A DNA stretch of 64,000 nucleotides from UBA8529 sp964390565 (lineage in GTDB: Bacteria > Bacteroidota > Bacteroidia > Bacteroidales > Tenuifilaceae), in the NCBI GenBank assembly GCA_964390565.1, contig CAYMII010000002.1:62001-126000 (forward strand), given 5' to 3'. The notes below the pieces were generated by a model. It was not told the origin of the DNA, did no database searches, and saw only the letters and a program-made list of their open reading frames with translations. Of the stretch, positions 8,331-17,085 are shown in pieces. A program made the position numbers and the translations under genes. The first letter of the stretch is position 1. Every line of letters starts with the position of its first letter.

Positions 8331-10469
8331 CTACCTCTCTTCGGGATACTCTACTCTTGAGTGATAGATATTCTGAAGTTTTCGTTTAAACACAGATTTT
8401 ATTGTTGTAATATCTTTAAATGTGATATTGGCATCTCCCAGCTGATCCTCTTCTTGTAATGTATCAATTATGTTCTCAACCAGCTCATCAATGGCTTGGA
8501 CTGTAATCTTCTTAAAACTTCTCGAAGCTGCCTCTACAGAATCAGCCATCATCAATAGAGCAGTCTCTTTGCTGTTAGGACGAGGACCCGGATAGCTAAA
8601 CTTTAGATCATCCTCAATAGTCTCAGTAAACTTATCCTTATGCAATCTATAGAAATACTTAACTTTATTGGTACCATGATGCATTTTGATAAAATCAATT
8701 AGCTGATCTGGTAATTTATTCTTTCGTGCAATATGCACACCCTCAGTTACATGCTTAATAATAATTACTGCGCTCTCTTCGTAATCAATATTTTGGTGTG
8801 GATTAAAATCCGTAGGCTGATTCTCGATAAAATAAAACGGATTAGTCATCTTTCCAATATCGTGGTATAATGCTCCAGCTCTAACAAGCAGAGGATTACC
8901 TCCAATTTTATATGCTGCGGCCTCAGCAAGATTTGCAACCTGAAGCGAATGTTGGAATGTTCCAGGAGCAGCCTCAGCAAGCTTACGAAGCAAATCTTGG
9001 TTTGTATCAGATAATTCTATTAGGGTTGCATCTGAAAGAAAGCCAAAAATCTTCTCAATTAAATAAACCAATTGGTAAAGCGCTAGTAATAGCAAGGCAT
9101 TAACGGCAAACCAAGCTAAAGTAAACCAGTTAACCATTGCAAGTGTTCCATCTTGAACAATAACAAGGCTTAAATAAACTGCCAAATAGGAGATCAGTAC
9201 TAAAAAAACTGTGTAGAACAGATTCCCACTTCGATAAAGATTTGTCAAACTTGCAATTGCAACAACTCCAGCAACAAAGTTTATGAGCACAAACTCATAG
9301 CCATTGGGAGCAAAAAAACCAATCAAGAAAATTGTCACTAAATGAATAAACAAGGCTAATCGAGCATCGTAAAAAGCTCGAATAAAAATTGGGACAATGG
9401 CAAACGGAACAACATAAATACTAATAGAATTACTCCGTAGAACAAAAGAAGACAAAAGAACTACAAGAGTTATTAGCAGTAAGATAAATAATATTTTTGA
9501 GTCATCGGAGAGAATTTCAGTTCTAAAATTCAGGAGGAAAAGATATAACATGAAGAATAGGATAGCGACAATAAGCGCCTGTCCAACGATTATTAGAAAA
9601 CCATTATCCTGCCCCATTCTTCGTTCAAACTCCTTTTTAAGCGATTCAAGAACTTGATATTTATCACCCTTAATAACCTCTTCATGTGATATAACTCGCT
9701 CCCCTGATTGAACCATTCCTTTTGTCAAGGAAATGTTTGCAAGTATATCTCGTTTCACTTTTTCTGTAGTTCGCTCGTCAAAAAGCAGGTTAGGATGAAT
9801 TATCTTTTGAAAATTAAAACTTTGCCAAAACTGAAGCATGGTTTGGTTATCCTTTTCAGCTTCCTTCAGCACAAGATTTTGTATATACTCTAATGCTTTA
9901 GGAAGGGTTAAAACCTCTCCTATTTCAGTATCTACAGCTTTATTATTTACAAGTACAGTAACATTTAGTGATGTTTGTGATGAAATCGTTAGAAGATCGG
10001 CAGGGTCAACAACTCCTTTATCGTAAATAAACTTTAATTGGTTATTAATTAAAGATTCATATTTCAACTTTTGAGCAGTCAATTTTTGATTCGTCGCAAC
10101 GTTTTCACGAACTGATTTTTGATATTGACTCAAAGTTTTAGATTGAAACGTGCTCCATTCTTTACTAAAATCAGACTGAAATTGAGTAATTGCAGTATTT
10201 ACAACGCTATTATCGAGATTAAAGAATGGCCTAAAATCTTTAAGTATAATATTTCGCTCTTCAAATATCTCTGCTTCTGTTTTATGAATTGGAAAATCGA
10301 ATGGGGCAATCAAGTCCTCGTGCATCCAAGGTTTTCCCTTTTGAAATTCATATTTAAACTTACCCTGACGTGGCAAAAATGAAACTATAAGAATTATAGC
10401 TATCAGGAAGTAAAGGGATCTGAATATGCCACGATAGTATATCTGAAAAAAGCGTAATATCTTTTTCAT
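8331..10469 (-). CDS. PgpH-type HD-domain membrane phosphodiesterase (7TMR-HD)
   Basis: Probable c-di-AMP phosphodiesterase of the PgpH class. The 712 residues show a first membrane helix (about 13-32), a large extracytoplasmic 7TMR-HDED domain (40-285), a hydrophobic 7-TM block (290-480), and a cytosolic HD domain. That domain has HSLQVANLAEAAA followed by YHDIGKM with the metal-binding His536-Asp537, and a later HHG. Such enzymes degrade c-di-AMP to pApA and help control osmolyte balance and wall homeostasis. The gene is monocistronic and convergent with ftsK-lolA. Confidence 0.92.
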   Translation of the reverse strand: MKKILRFFQIYYRGIFRSLYFLIAIILIVSFLPRQGKFKYEFQKGKPWMHEDLIAPFDFPIHKTEAEIFEERNIILKDFRPFFNLDNSVVNTAITQFQSDFSKEWSTFQSKTLSQYQKSVRENVATNQKLTAQKLKYESLINNQLKFIYDKGVVDPADLLTISSQTSLNVTVLVNNKAVDTEIGEVLTLPKALEYIQNLVLKEAEKDNQTMLQFWQSFNFQKIIHPNLLFDERTTEKVKRDILANISLTKGMVQSGERVISHEEVIKGDKYQVLESLKKEFERRMGQDNGFLIIVGQALIVAILFFMLYLFLLNFRTEILSDDSKILFILLLITLVVLLSSFVLRSNSISIYVVPFAIVPIFIRAFYDARLALFIHLVTIFLIGFFAPNGYEFVLINFVAGVVAIASLTNLYRSGNLFYTVFLVLISYLAVYLSLVIVQDGTLAMVNWFTLAWFAVNALLLLALYQLVYLIEKIFGFLSDATLIELSDTNQDLLRKLAEAAPGTFQHSLQVANLAEAAAYKIGGNPLLVRAGALYHDIGKMTNPFYFIENQPTDFNPHQNIDYEESAVIIIKHVTEGVHIARKNKLPDQLIDFIKMHHGTNKVKYFYRLHKDKFTETIEDDLKFSYPGPRPNSKETALLMMADSVEAASRSFKKITVQAIDELVENIIDTLQEEDQLGDANITFKDITTIKSVFKRKLQNIYHSRVEYPEER

Positions 10470-10700
10470 CTGTTATTTAGAATATCATAAAACCCAAATC
10501 ATTCATAGCAAATGTAACAACTTTTCCCTTAAAATGTTTCGCAAAACCATATAAGGCAAAAGTATTAAATGAATTGAAGCATAATTACATTTCTTTAAAA
10601 GCTAAGTTTGTTTGGATTGACTAGTTTTTAATGACAACTAATTTTAATAAGACCAATGATGTTTGTACTTTTACATAAAATCAAATATCTATAACAAAAG

Positions 10701-11471
10701 ATGATTACAGGTATTGTAAATCAAAGTCTGGCTGCAGTAAGGCGCGATCCTTCGGAAAGTAGCGAAATGATTAACCAACTTCTGTTTGGCGAAACATTTA
10801 CGATACTGGAAACTTACAATAGCTGGCTTAGAATCATTAGCACACACGATTCATATGAGGGTTGGATTGATACAAAGTTAACAACAACAATTAGCGACGA
10901 ATTTATTTCAAAGCACAATAATCCATCAACACCAAACACGCTTTTTACCGCAAAAAAAAGTGGAGGCAAGCATCCTCTAAGGCTATGCCCAGGATCGTCC
11001 ATTTATGGCTTTGAAAACGGAACTTTTGTGGTTGGAAATAGTGCTTTCGAATGTATCGATAATCCTTTTTCTGAAACCAAGGATAACCTTAACGATGAAA
11101 TAGTTCGTTTAGCCAAACAATTCATCAACTCTCCATATCTTTGGGGAGGACGGTCGCCGTATGGTATCGATTGCTCTGGTTTAACACAGATTATTTATAA
11201 AATAATCGGGTTACAGATTCCTCGCGATGCAGGCCAGCAAGTTAAGATTGGTGAAACGGTTAACTTCATAAACATGGTTCAACCGGGCGATCTTGCCTTT
11301 TTTGATAATAATGAAGAAATCATTACACATGTTGGCATTATTATCGACAATGGGAAAATAATTCATAGTTCCGGGTATGTAAAAATTGATAATCTCGATC
11401 ATCAAGGGATATTCAATGCTGAAACTCAAAATTACTCCCATAAGCTGAGGGTTATAAAAAGAATCCTTTAA
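10701..11471 (+). CDS. SH3-domain NlpC/P60 (C40) peptidoglycan hydrolase
   Basis: The 256-residue protein has an N-terminal bacterial SH3-like part (MITGIVNQSLAAVRRDPSES ..., residues 1-70), a linker, and a C-terminal NlpC/P60 domain. The catalytic Cys158 is in GIDCSGLT, His210 in ITHVGI and His222 in KIIHSSG, so the triad is complete. The family cleaves gamma-D-Glu-diamino-acid bonds in peptide stems. No signal peptide is visible, so it may act on recycled muropeptides in the cytosol, like YkfC/dipeptidyl-peptidase VI types, or leave by another route. Confidence 0.9.
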   Translation: MITGIVNQSLAAVRRDPSESSEMINQLLFGETFTILETYNSWLRIISTHDSYEGWIDTKLTTTISDEFISKHNNPSTPNTLFTAKKSGGKHPLRLCPGSSIYGFENGTFVVGNSAFECIDNPFSETKDNLNDEIVRLAKQFINSPYLWGGRSPYGIDCSGLTQIIYKIIGLQIPRDAGQQVKIGETVNFINMVQPGDLAFFDNNEEIITHVGIIIDNGKIIHSSGYVKIDNLDHQGIFNAETQNYSHKLRVIKRIL

Positions 11472-11533
11472 CTTTTTGTTGGATTTCCTTTTGTGTATTC
11501 TTATATTTATCAAGTAATTCAACTGAACGAATA

Positions 11534-11650
11534 ATGATCAAACACCAAATTCTCATACTATTTTTATGTATCGTAGTTGTTGGATGGGTTGCTTACACAG
11601 TTAGGGAAAGAAGAAAATCGAAAGAAAACAACAAACCTAGCGATGAATAG
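11534..11650 (+). CDS. 38-residue single-pass membrane miniprotein
   Basis: The open frame starts with ATG at 11534. It encodes a hydrophobic helix (ILILFLCIVVVGWVAYTV, residues 6-23) followed by a Lys/Arg/Glu-rich cytosolic tail ending NNKPSDE. Its stop codon overlaps the probable start of the Nudix gene (ATGAATAG), a typical coupling arrangement. I do not recognise a family. Topology by the positive-inside rule places the tail in the cytosol. It is too short for most annotation pipelines. Confidence 0.55.
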   Translation: MIKHQILILFLCIVVVGWVAYTVRERRKSKENNKPSDE

Positions 11651-12089
11651 CATGGGTTTTACCTACGATTACCCACGAATGCTTGTAACAGTCGATGCTT
11701 TAGTTTTTCTCAAAAGGCCATCAGGGAAACATGAAATCCTTTTAATTGAACGAAAAAATAACCCTTACAAAGGGCTTTTTGCATTACCCGGTGGTTTTGT
11801 TGATATGGACGAAGTTTTGAAAGATGCTGCAACCAGAGAACTTTACGAAGAGACAGGCCTTAAAGGAGTTGAACTACATCAACTCTTTGCATTTGATGCT
11901 ATTGATAGAGATCCCAGAGGAAGAAATTTGTGTATTGCATTTTATGGGTTTACAACACCAGATAATGCTAATATCAAGGCAAACGATGATGCTGAAAAAG
12001 CCATATGGTATGATTTAAACCACTTACCCAATTTAGCCTTCGATCACTCAGAAATCATTCAATTTGCAATAAAAAAGCTAGGCTTATAA
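11643..12089 (+). CDS. Nudix hydrolase
   Basis: Hydrolyses a nucleoside diphosphate linked to another moiety; the substrate cannot be told from sequence. The Nudix box is complete: G51 x5 E57 x7 R65-E-L-x-E-E-x-G-L73. I take the ATG at 11643 (148 aa). The frame extends upstream to a TTG at 11577, but that part overlaps the membrane miniprotein in another frame and has no Nudix content. LLIERKNNPYKGLFALPGGF resembles the ADP-ribose pyrophosphatase/YjhB-like branch. Confidence 0.9.
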   Translation: MNSMGFTYDYPRMLVTVDALVFLKRPSGKHEILLIERKNNPYKGLFALPGGFVDMDEVLKDAATRELYEETGLKGVELHQLFAFDAIDRDPRGRNLCIAFYGFTTPDNANIKANDDAEKAIWYDLNHLPNLAFDHSEIIQFAIKKLGL

Positions 12090-12099
12090 AACCTAGCTG
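12069..12099 (-). terminator. Terminator of cysN
   Basis: The stem AGCTAGG/CCTAGCT (12076-12098) is followed by a T run on the minus strand. It overlaps the 3' end of the convergent Nudix gene. Confidence 0.7.
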
Positions 12100-12133
12100 T
12101 CTAATACCTAAACCCAAGAGTCCGTTATCCAAT

Positions 12134-13417
12134 TTAAATAATCATCCCTGCTCCTACAGTTACATTTGTAGATTCATCAATGATTACAAGACTTCCGGTA
12201 AATCGATTTTGCCTGTAAGAATCAAAAAATAAGGGCTTTGTTGTACGTATCGAAATACAACCAATATCATTCAATCCAATCGAGTTGTTTTCGTAGATTT
12301 TCTCAAGCGTATTAATATCCACCTTATATTTAACCTCCTTAATCATACACTTCAAGTCACTGGTAGTATGTTTAATAATATACTTTCCACCAGAAACCAT
12401 AGGCTTTTCTCCAAGCCAACAAATCATCAAATCGACATCCTGACTTTGGCGAATGCCATTCTCGGCAGATACAATCATACAACCACGGCTAATATCCAAA
12501 TCATCCTCCAGAGTGATTGTTGCAGATTGAGGTGCCGAAATGGATTCAAGAGAATCTTTATAAAGATCAATCGTTTTAATTGTTGATGTAAATCCCGAAG
12601 GGAGGACTTTCACCTTGTCGCCAACTTTAAAACTTCCACTTGCCATTCGACCTGCATAACCCCTGTAATCGTGATACTCTGTCGATTGCGGACGGATTAC
12701 ATACTGAACTGGGAATCGTGCATCAAGTTGATTGTAATCGTTTGATATATAGATATTCTCTAATAAGTACATTAAAGTAGGACCATCATACCAATCCATC
12801 TTACTTGATCTATCTACAACATTATCGCCATTAAGCGCGCTAATTGGAATAAACCTTACATCTAAAATATCGAGATGGGTTGAAAATTCCATAAACCGCT
12901 TCTGAATTGATGAGAATACCTCTTCGCTATAGTTAACCAAATCCATCTTGTTTACACATACAATAACATGAGGGATTCTTAATAGCGATGCAATATAAGC
13001 ATGCCGAATAGTTTGCTCAATAACTCCATGTCGAGCATCCACAAGTATTAACGCAACGTTTGCAGTTGAAGCTCCAGTAACCATATTACGTGTATATTGT
13101 ATATGGCCAGGAGTATCAGCAATTATAAATTTACGCTTTGGAGTATTGAAGTAACGGTATGCAACATCAATGGTAATTCCTTGCTCACGCTCAGCGCGTA
13201 AACCATCGGTTAAAAGTGCAAGGTTTATATACTCTTCGCCCTTTTTTATGCTAGCCTTCTCAATTGCATCCAATTGATCCTGAAAAATTGCCTTGGAATC
13301 GTAAAGTAACCGACCAATTAATGTGCTTTTCCCATCATCTACACTACCTGCGGTGGTAAAGCGTAGAAGTTCCATATCAAGATATGCTGTAGAAGTGTTA
13401 TTTAATTCTGTGCTCAT
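12134..13417 (-). CDS. cysN: Sulfate adenylyltransferase subunit 1 (GTPase)
   Basis: Regulatory GTPase subunit of ATP sulfurylase; with CysD it makes APS from ATP and sulfate. The 427-residue protein has G1 GSVDDGKST (24-32), G3 DTPGH (101-105) and G4 NKMD (156-159), followed by EF-Tu-like domains II and III. It lacks a C-terminal APS-kinase (CysC) fusion. It is downstream of cysD, but a four-helix-bundle gene sits between them. Reductive steps (cysH, sulfite reductase) and CysC are not in the window. Confidence 0.95.
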   Translation of the reverse strand: MSTELNNTSTAYLDMELLRFTTAGSVDDGKSTLIGRLLYDSKAIFQDQLDAIEKASIKKGEEYINLALLTDGLRAEREQGITIDVAYRYFNTPKRKFIIADTPGHIQYTRNMVTGASTANVALILVDARHGVIEQTIRHAYIASLLRIPHVIVCVNKMDLVNYSEEVFSSIQKRFMEFSTHLDILDVRFIPISALNGDNVVDRSSKMDWYDGPTLMYLLENIYISNDYNQLDARFPVQYVIRPQSTEYHDYRGYAGRMASGSFKVGDKVKVLPSGFTSTIKTIDLYKDSLESISAPQSATITLEDDLDISRGCMIVSAENGIRQSQDVDLMICWLGEKPMVSGGKYIIKHTTSDLKCMIKEVKYKVDINTLEKIYENNSIGLNDIGCISIRTTKPLFFDSYRQNRFTGSLVIIDESTNVTVGAGMII

Positions 13418-13440
13418 TGTTAAACTTATTGATTTTGTGA

Positions 13441-13463
13441 ATTGACCATAGTCAATGGTCGAT
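13441..13463. repeat. Short palindromic GACCAT repeat, cysN side
   Basis: GACCAT at 13444-13449 is mirrored by ATGGTC at 13455-13460. GACCATAG (13444-13451) is the reverse complement of copies on the cysD side of the four-helix-bundle gene. Confidence 0.55.
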
Positions 13464-13495
13464 AGTATAATATCGATTATCTCTGATTATATAAA

Positions 13496-13855
13496 TCAAA
13501 TACTGCTAATCGATTTCTTTAAAGACTGTATCATCTTTGCCAAAATTTCTATTTCACTATAAAGTCGTCTAAAATTTTCATCGTTAATTAATCCTCTCCT
13601 TTTTCCTATAAATAATCCACCTACAACTTCAATTGCAGACCGAAGAGCATATCCAAGAAATCTATTAAATTCGGCGTTACTCTGGCTCGTCGAACCCTCA
13701 GCTATGTTCAATGAGATTGAGTCTGCTGCACGTTTTAGTTGAGAAGACAAGACATACATTTCTTCTTTTGGAAATTTCGATACTAATAAGTCTATCTCAT
13801 AAGAAACATCCAATGCTTTTTGCCAAACACTAAGATTCTCAAACTTAAAACTCAT
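13496..13855 (-). CDS. Four-helix-bundle protein (S23/IVP family)
   Basis: This 119-residue all-alpha protein has the family pattern FENLSVWQKALDVSYEID, LSSQLKRAADSISLNIAEG (residues ~37-55) and FNRFLGYALRSAIEVVGGL. Relatives occur as ORFs inside 23S rRNA intervening sequences, as free-standing genes, and as the Avd accessory protein of diversity-generating retroelements. No reverse transcriptase or rRNA is nearby. It interrupts the cysD-cysN pair and is bounded by short inverted GACCATAG-type repeats, so it looks like a late insertion. Its biochemical role is unknown. Confidence 0.88.
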   Translation of the reverse strand: MSFKFENLSVWQKALDVSYEIDLLVSKFPKEEMYVLSSQLKRAADSISLNIAEGSTSQSNAEFNRFLGYALRSAIEVVGGLFIGKRRGLINDENFRRLYSEIEILAKMIQSLKKSISSI

Positions 13856-13884
13856 TCCTTTAAGGTTAAAAACTGAATATCCTA

Positions 13885-13908
13885 CTATGGTCTATAGTCT
13901 ATGGTCTA
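13885..13908. repeat. Direct repeat CTATGGTCTA x2, cysD side
   Basis: Two copies of CTATGGTCTA (13885-13894 and 13899-13908) are inverted relative to GACCATAG at 13444-13451. Together they bracket the four-helix-bundle gene. Confidence 0.6.
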
Positions 13909-13912
13909 CTTA

Positions 13913-14818
13913 CTAAAAATACCCCTCAATCTTTCTATCCTCCATAGCGGCTTCGGAGCGTTTATCGTCGGCACGTCCGCCACGTTCGGTTACGCGAGTT
14001 GCGGCAACCTCACGAATAATATCCTCGAGCGAATTGGCAATTGAATCGAGGGCTCCAGTACAAGTGGCATCACCAATGGTCCTAAAACGTATTATCCGTT
14101 TCTCAACCTTTTCGGTATCTTTTATCTTCATAAAAGGAGTTTTCGCATAGAGAATCCCGTCGCGCTCAAAAACCTCGCGCTCATGCGAAAAGTAAAGGTT
14201 AGGGATTGCTATATTCTCTAGGTAAATATATTGCCAAACGTCCATTTCAGTCCAGTTACTTATTGGAAACACCCTAAAGTGTTCACCAATATTTTTTCTT
14301 CCATTGAATAAATTCCAAAGTTCGGGACGCTGATTCTTAGGATCCCATTGACCAAACTCATCGCGATGTGAGAAAAAGCGCTCTTTTGCGCGTGCTTTCT
14401 CCTCGTCACGGCGGCCTCCGCCCATGGCACAATCAAATTTCAACTCTTCTATACCATCAAGTAATGTAACAGTTTGTAGTTTATTACGGCTTGCAGTATA
14501 GCCTGTCTCTTCGGTGGCTCGTCCTTTATCAATGGAGTCTTGCACATAACGTACAATCATATTCGCACCTGATTCCTGAGCAAGCCAATCTCGGAACTCA
14601 ATCGTTTCTTGAAAGTTATGCCCTGTGTCGATATGCATTAAGGGAAAAGGTACTTTAGCTGGGAAAAACGCTTTGCGAGCCAAATGGAACATGATTATAG
14701 AATCCTTACCGCCGCTAAAAAGCATTACAGGGTTCTCGAACTGAGCAGCAACTTCGCGAATAACGTATATCGATTCCGCCTCAAGCTCTCGTAAGTGATT
14801 AATTGTAAAACGCTTCAT
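13913..14818 (-). CDS. cysD: Sulfate adenylyltransferase subunit 2
   Basis: Catalytic ATP-pyrophosphatase subunit of ATP sulfurylase. The 301-residue protein has the PP-loop SGGKDS (35-40), HIDTGHNFQET and the C-terminal RGGRADDKRSEAAMEDRKIEGYF typical of CysD. The neighbouring GTPase cysN supplies the energy coupling. It is the first gene of the locus and has a 173-bp upstream spacer shared with the end of the SusC-type operon. Confidence 0.96.
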   Translation of the reverse strand: MKRFTINHLRELEAESIYVIREVAAQFENPVMLFSGGKDSIIMFHLARKAFFPAKVPFPLMHIDTGHNFQETIEFRDWLAQESGANMIVRYVQDSIDKGRATEETGYTASRNKLQTVTLLDGIEELKFDCAMGGGRRDEEKARAKERFFSHRDEFGQWDPKNQRPELWNLFNGRKNIGEHFRVFPISNWTEMDVWQYIYLENIAIPNLYFSHEREVFERDGILYAKTPFMKIKDTEKVEKRIIRFRTIGDATCTGALDSIANSLEDIIREVAATRVTERGGRADDKRSEAAMEDRKIEGYF

Positions 14819-14941
14819 AAAGAATATTTATCTCTATCTAACAACAATATATAGCCGAAAAAGGTTCGCAAGGTAGTAAAAGGAAAAGAGAATGTTAAAA
14901 ATTTAAAAATTAAATATTTCAGTTCAATAAAATTAGTTAAT

Positions 14942-14976
14942 AAAAAAAGGGTAACCAAATAGGTTACCCTTTTCTA
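14942..14976 (-). terminator. Terminator of the SusC/SusD operon
   Basis: The stem GGGTAACC/GGTTACCC (14949-14969) has an A run on one side and a T-rich run on the other. It follows the last gene of the operon. Confidence 0.8.
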
Positions 14977-14991
14977 AAAATATATTACTTA

Positions 14992-16047
14992 TTACAACTT
15001 AGGTTTATTTGGAATTTGTCTTTCAACATTTCCTTTAGTTGTAATTGTAAATACGTCAACACCATTCTCAAGCAATACACCATTCTTAATAATAGCATAT
15101 GTTAAATCAATCTGTCCTGTAGTTTGGTTAATTATACCAGCACCACTGCAAGAATAAACTACTCCACTGCCAGAGACATAAGTAAATGGCTTCATGGTGA
15201 TTAAATTCTTAACATAATCTAGAGTGAATTCAGTAGCCCAACCAGAATCCCACCAGTTATCGCACTTAATTGTATTATTGTCAACTTTGGTAAATGCACA
15301 AGTATAAGCATAAGCTCCGTTCTGAACACTATTTTCAGCTACAGAATAACTTGCTACAAACTTAGTTACTGGTAATGCTCCCGTAGTAAACGACCTAACA
15401 ACGCTTTCTCTTTCTCCGCCATAACCATCTTTAACTACAACTTTCCAATAATAGGTAGTTAAAGGTACAAGTACAGGAGAATAAGTAGCTGAAGTTATAT
15501 CTTTAACTGCAAGACCAGGAGAAGCAGAAGTTCCTAAATACAAATCATAAGTTAAAGTCTGAGTTGCTTCAGGATCTGTGCAAGTCCAAGTTAACGCAGA
15601 AGTAATTGAAACTCCAGAGGCTAGATCAGCAGGAGCAGTCAAAGCTGGTACATTTGGAATACTGTTAAGTTCAAAACGCCAAAGATCACTTGTTGTTAAA
15701 ACGCCTCTTGAATCAATAGTCTCAACCTTCCAATAAATAGTACCACCAGTAGTCAAGGTTGTGTCGAATGAATTTCCAGAAACATTAGTTTTAACCACTT
15801 TAGGTTTGTTTGTTCTACCCATATAGATAGTCCAACTAATTGCATCAGTAGCAGTTGCATCCCAAGTTAGATTTAGATCAACTGGAGCACCCGCTAAAGC
15901 AACAACTCCATTTAGAGCAGGAGAAGGATTACTCGGTACTGCTGCTGAATATAACACAGGCTTAGTATCATCTTTTTCGCAACTTTGAATTGCAAAAAAA
16001 CTAACTAAGGCAAGCATCATTACTAAAATTATATTTTTTCTTTTCAT
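14992..16047 (-). CDS. FN3-containing lipoprotein, SusE/F-like position
   Basis: The 351-residue protein has a lipobox with Cys23 (AIQSCEKDD). Two fibronectin-III-like repeats follow, at about residues 40-130 (WTIYMGR, TIYWKVETID) and 135-225 (YDLYLGTS, TTYYWKVVVKDGYGGE). A C-terminal domain of about 120 residues has no recognised family. As the last gene of a SusC-SusD operon it is probably an accessory surface glycan- or ligand-binding lipoprotein, an inference from position. Spacing to the previous gene is 51 nt. Confidence 0.8.
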   Translation of the reverse strand: MKRKNIILVMMLALVSFFAIQSCEKDDTKPVLYSAAVPSNPSPALNGVVALAGAPVDLNLTWDATATDAISWTIYMGRTNKPKVVKTNVSGNSFDTTLTTGGTIYWKVETIDSRGVLTTSDLWRFELNSIPNVPALTAPADLASGVSITSALTWTCTDPEATQTLTYDLYLGTSASPGLAVKDITSATYSPVLVPLTTYYWKVVVKDGYGGERESVVRSFTTGALPVTKFVASYSVAENSVQNGAYAYTCAFTKVDNNTIKCDNWWDSGWATEFTLDYVKNLITMKPFTYVSGSGVVYSCSGAGIINQTTGQIDLTYAIIKNGVLLENGVDVFTITTKGNVERQIPNKPKL

Positions 16048-16098
16048 AGTTTATTTATTAAAATTTCAGTAAAATCTCAATTCTATTACCAGAATTAT

Positions 16099-17058
16099 TT
16101 ACTCTAATCTAAAGTTAGATTCACGACATTTACGAGGAGCTGGAACATTATAGTAATAATACAATTCAAATGATTTTGAACTTGGATTATAATAGTTCGT
16201 AGGATTACCCTTCTCATCAACAGTATAATAAGCCCAGTCTGTAAGCTCGGGTAAAGCTGGTTTACCATTAGCATCAGAATTAAACATTCTCAATGTACAC
16301 TTATAAACAGTTTCACCTAAATGGTTGAGCATAGGTTGATCCTCATGTACTGTAATATAAATTCCATAACCGGCATAGTTAGCAACCTGTCCTTTCCAAA
16401 CGGTGGTAGCATCTATAGTTGATAAATTAACTTTTGCAAAGTCAAATGGTTGTATACCTGCAGTTGGGTGGTCACGGAATCCAACAGAATTGTAATCGCC
16501 TTCATACTTGTTTGCAATTGGGAATGCAAAAAGAACAGTTTTCATGTTTTCTGCAATAGGAACAGTTGAATTTGTTATAGTTAATGCAGTCATGTAAAAA
16601 CCAGCCAAATTAACAGTATCTGCCCTACTAATTTTGAATTTAGCATAAAAGTTTCTAGTACCAGGAGCAATGGTAATGTTCGGTGTCAAAAGTTCAACAG
16701 AAGGAAAAGGTTTATAATCTTTCCAGTTAAGTGAACCATCGGCAAGGGTATCATTGGTTTCTCTTGCCTTTGCTTTAAGAGTTGAATCATATGCAGAAAT
16801 TGCTGCATTATCAAATGCTAGGTCAATTGTAATTGCCTTACTGGGTAGTTTATCAGTAGCAATATTAACCAAGAATTCAAATGTAACGTCTTCAGCAACT
16901 GGAAGAATACTCTTTGTTTGCAAACCAGGAGAAGCAATAGTTGCATACATCTTCCCTTTAACATCATCTTGCCAGTAGTCATGATCATCCTTTAAGCAAG
17001 AACTGAACATGAACAATACTGCCAGAAGAGCTGTAATTAAAAATATTTTATTTTTCAT
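16099..17058 (-). CDS. Surface lipoprotein, DUF1735-like
   Basis: The 319-residue protein has lipobox Cys21 (MFSSCLKDD). The N-terminal part looks like a DUF1735 (BT_3987-type) beta-sandwich: VTFEFLVNIATDK, then the stretch with PNITIAPGTRNFYAKFKIS and FYMTALTITNSTVPIAEN. The C-terminal half has ADYRDH-like content (KYEGDYNSVGFRDHP) seen in SusD-partner proteins. It lies 27 nt downstream of susD. The likely role is ligand binding at the cell surface; no substrate can be named. Confidence 0.78.
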   Translation of the reverse strand: MKNKIFLITALLAVLFMFSSCLKDDHDYWQDDVKGKMYATIASPGLQTKSILPVAEDVTFEFLVNIATDKLPSKAITIDLAFDNAAISAYDSTLKAKARETNDTLADGSLNWKDYKPFPSVELLTPNITIAPGTRNFYAKFKISRADTVNLAGFYMTALTITNSTVPIAENMKTVLFAFPIANKYEGDYNSVGFRDHPTAGIQPFDFAKVNLSTIDATTVWKGQVANYAGYGIYITVHEDQPMLNHLGETVYKCTLRMFNSDANGKPALPELTDWAYYTVDEKGNPTNYYNPSSKSFELYYYYNVPAPRKCRESNFRLE

Positions 17059-17085
17059 CTTTTTTCGCTTTTAAATTTGAACAAT

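Noticed and set aside
13496..13855. Diversity-generating retroelement accessory gene (avd)
   Set aside because: The fold family fits, but no reverse transcriptase, template repeat or variable repeat is in the window.
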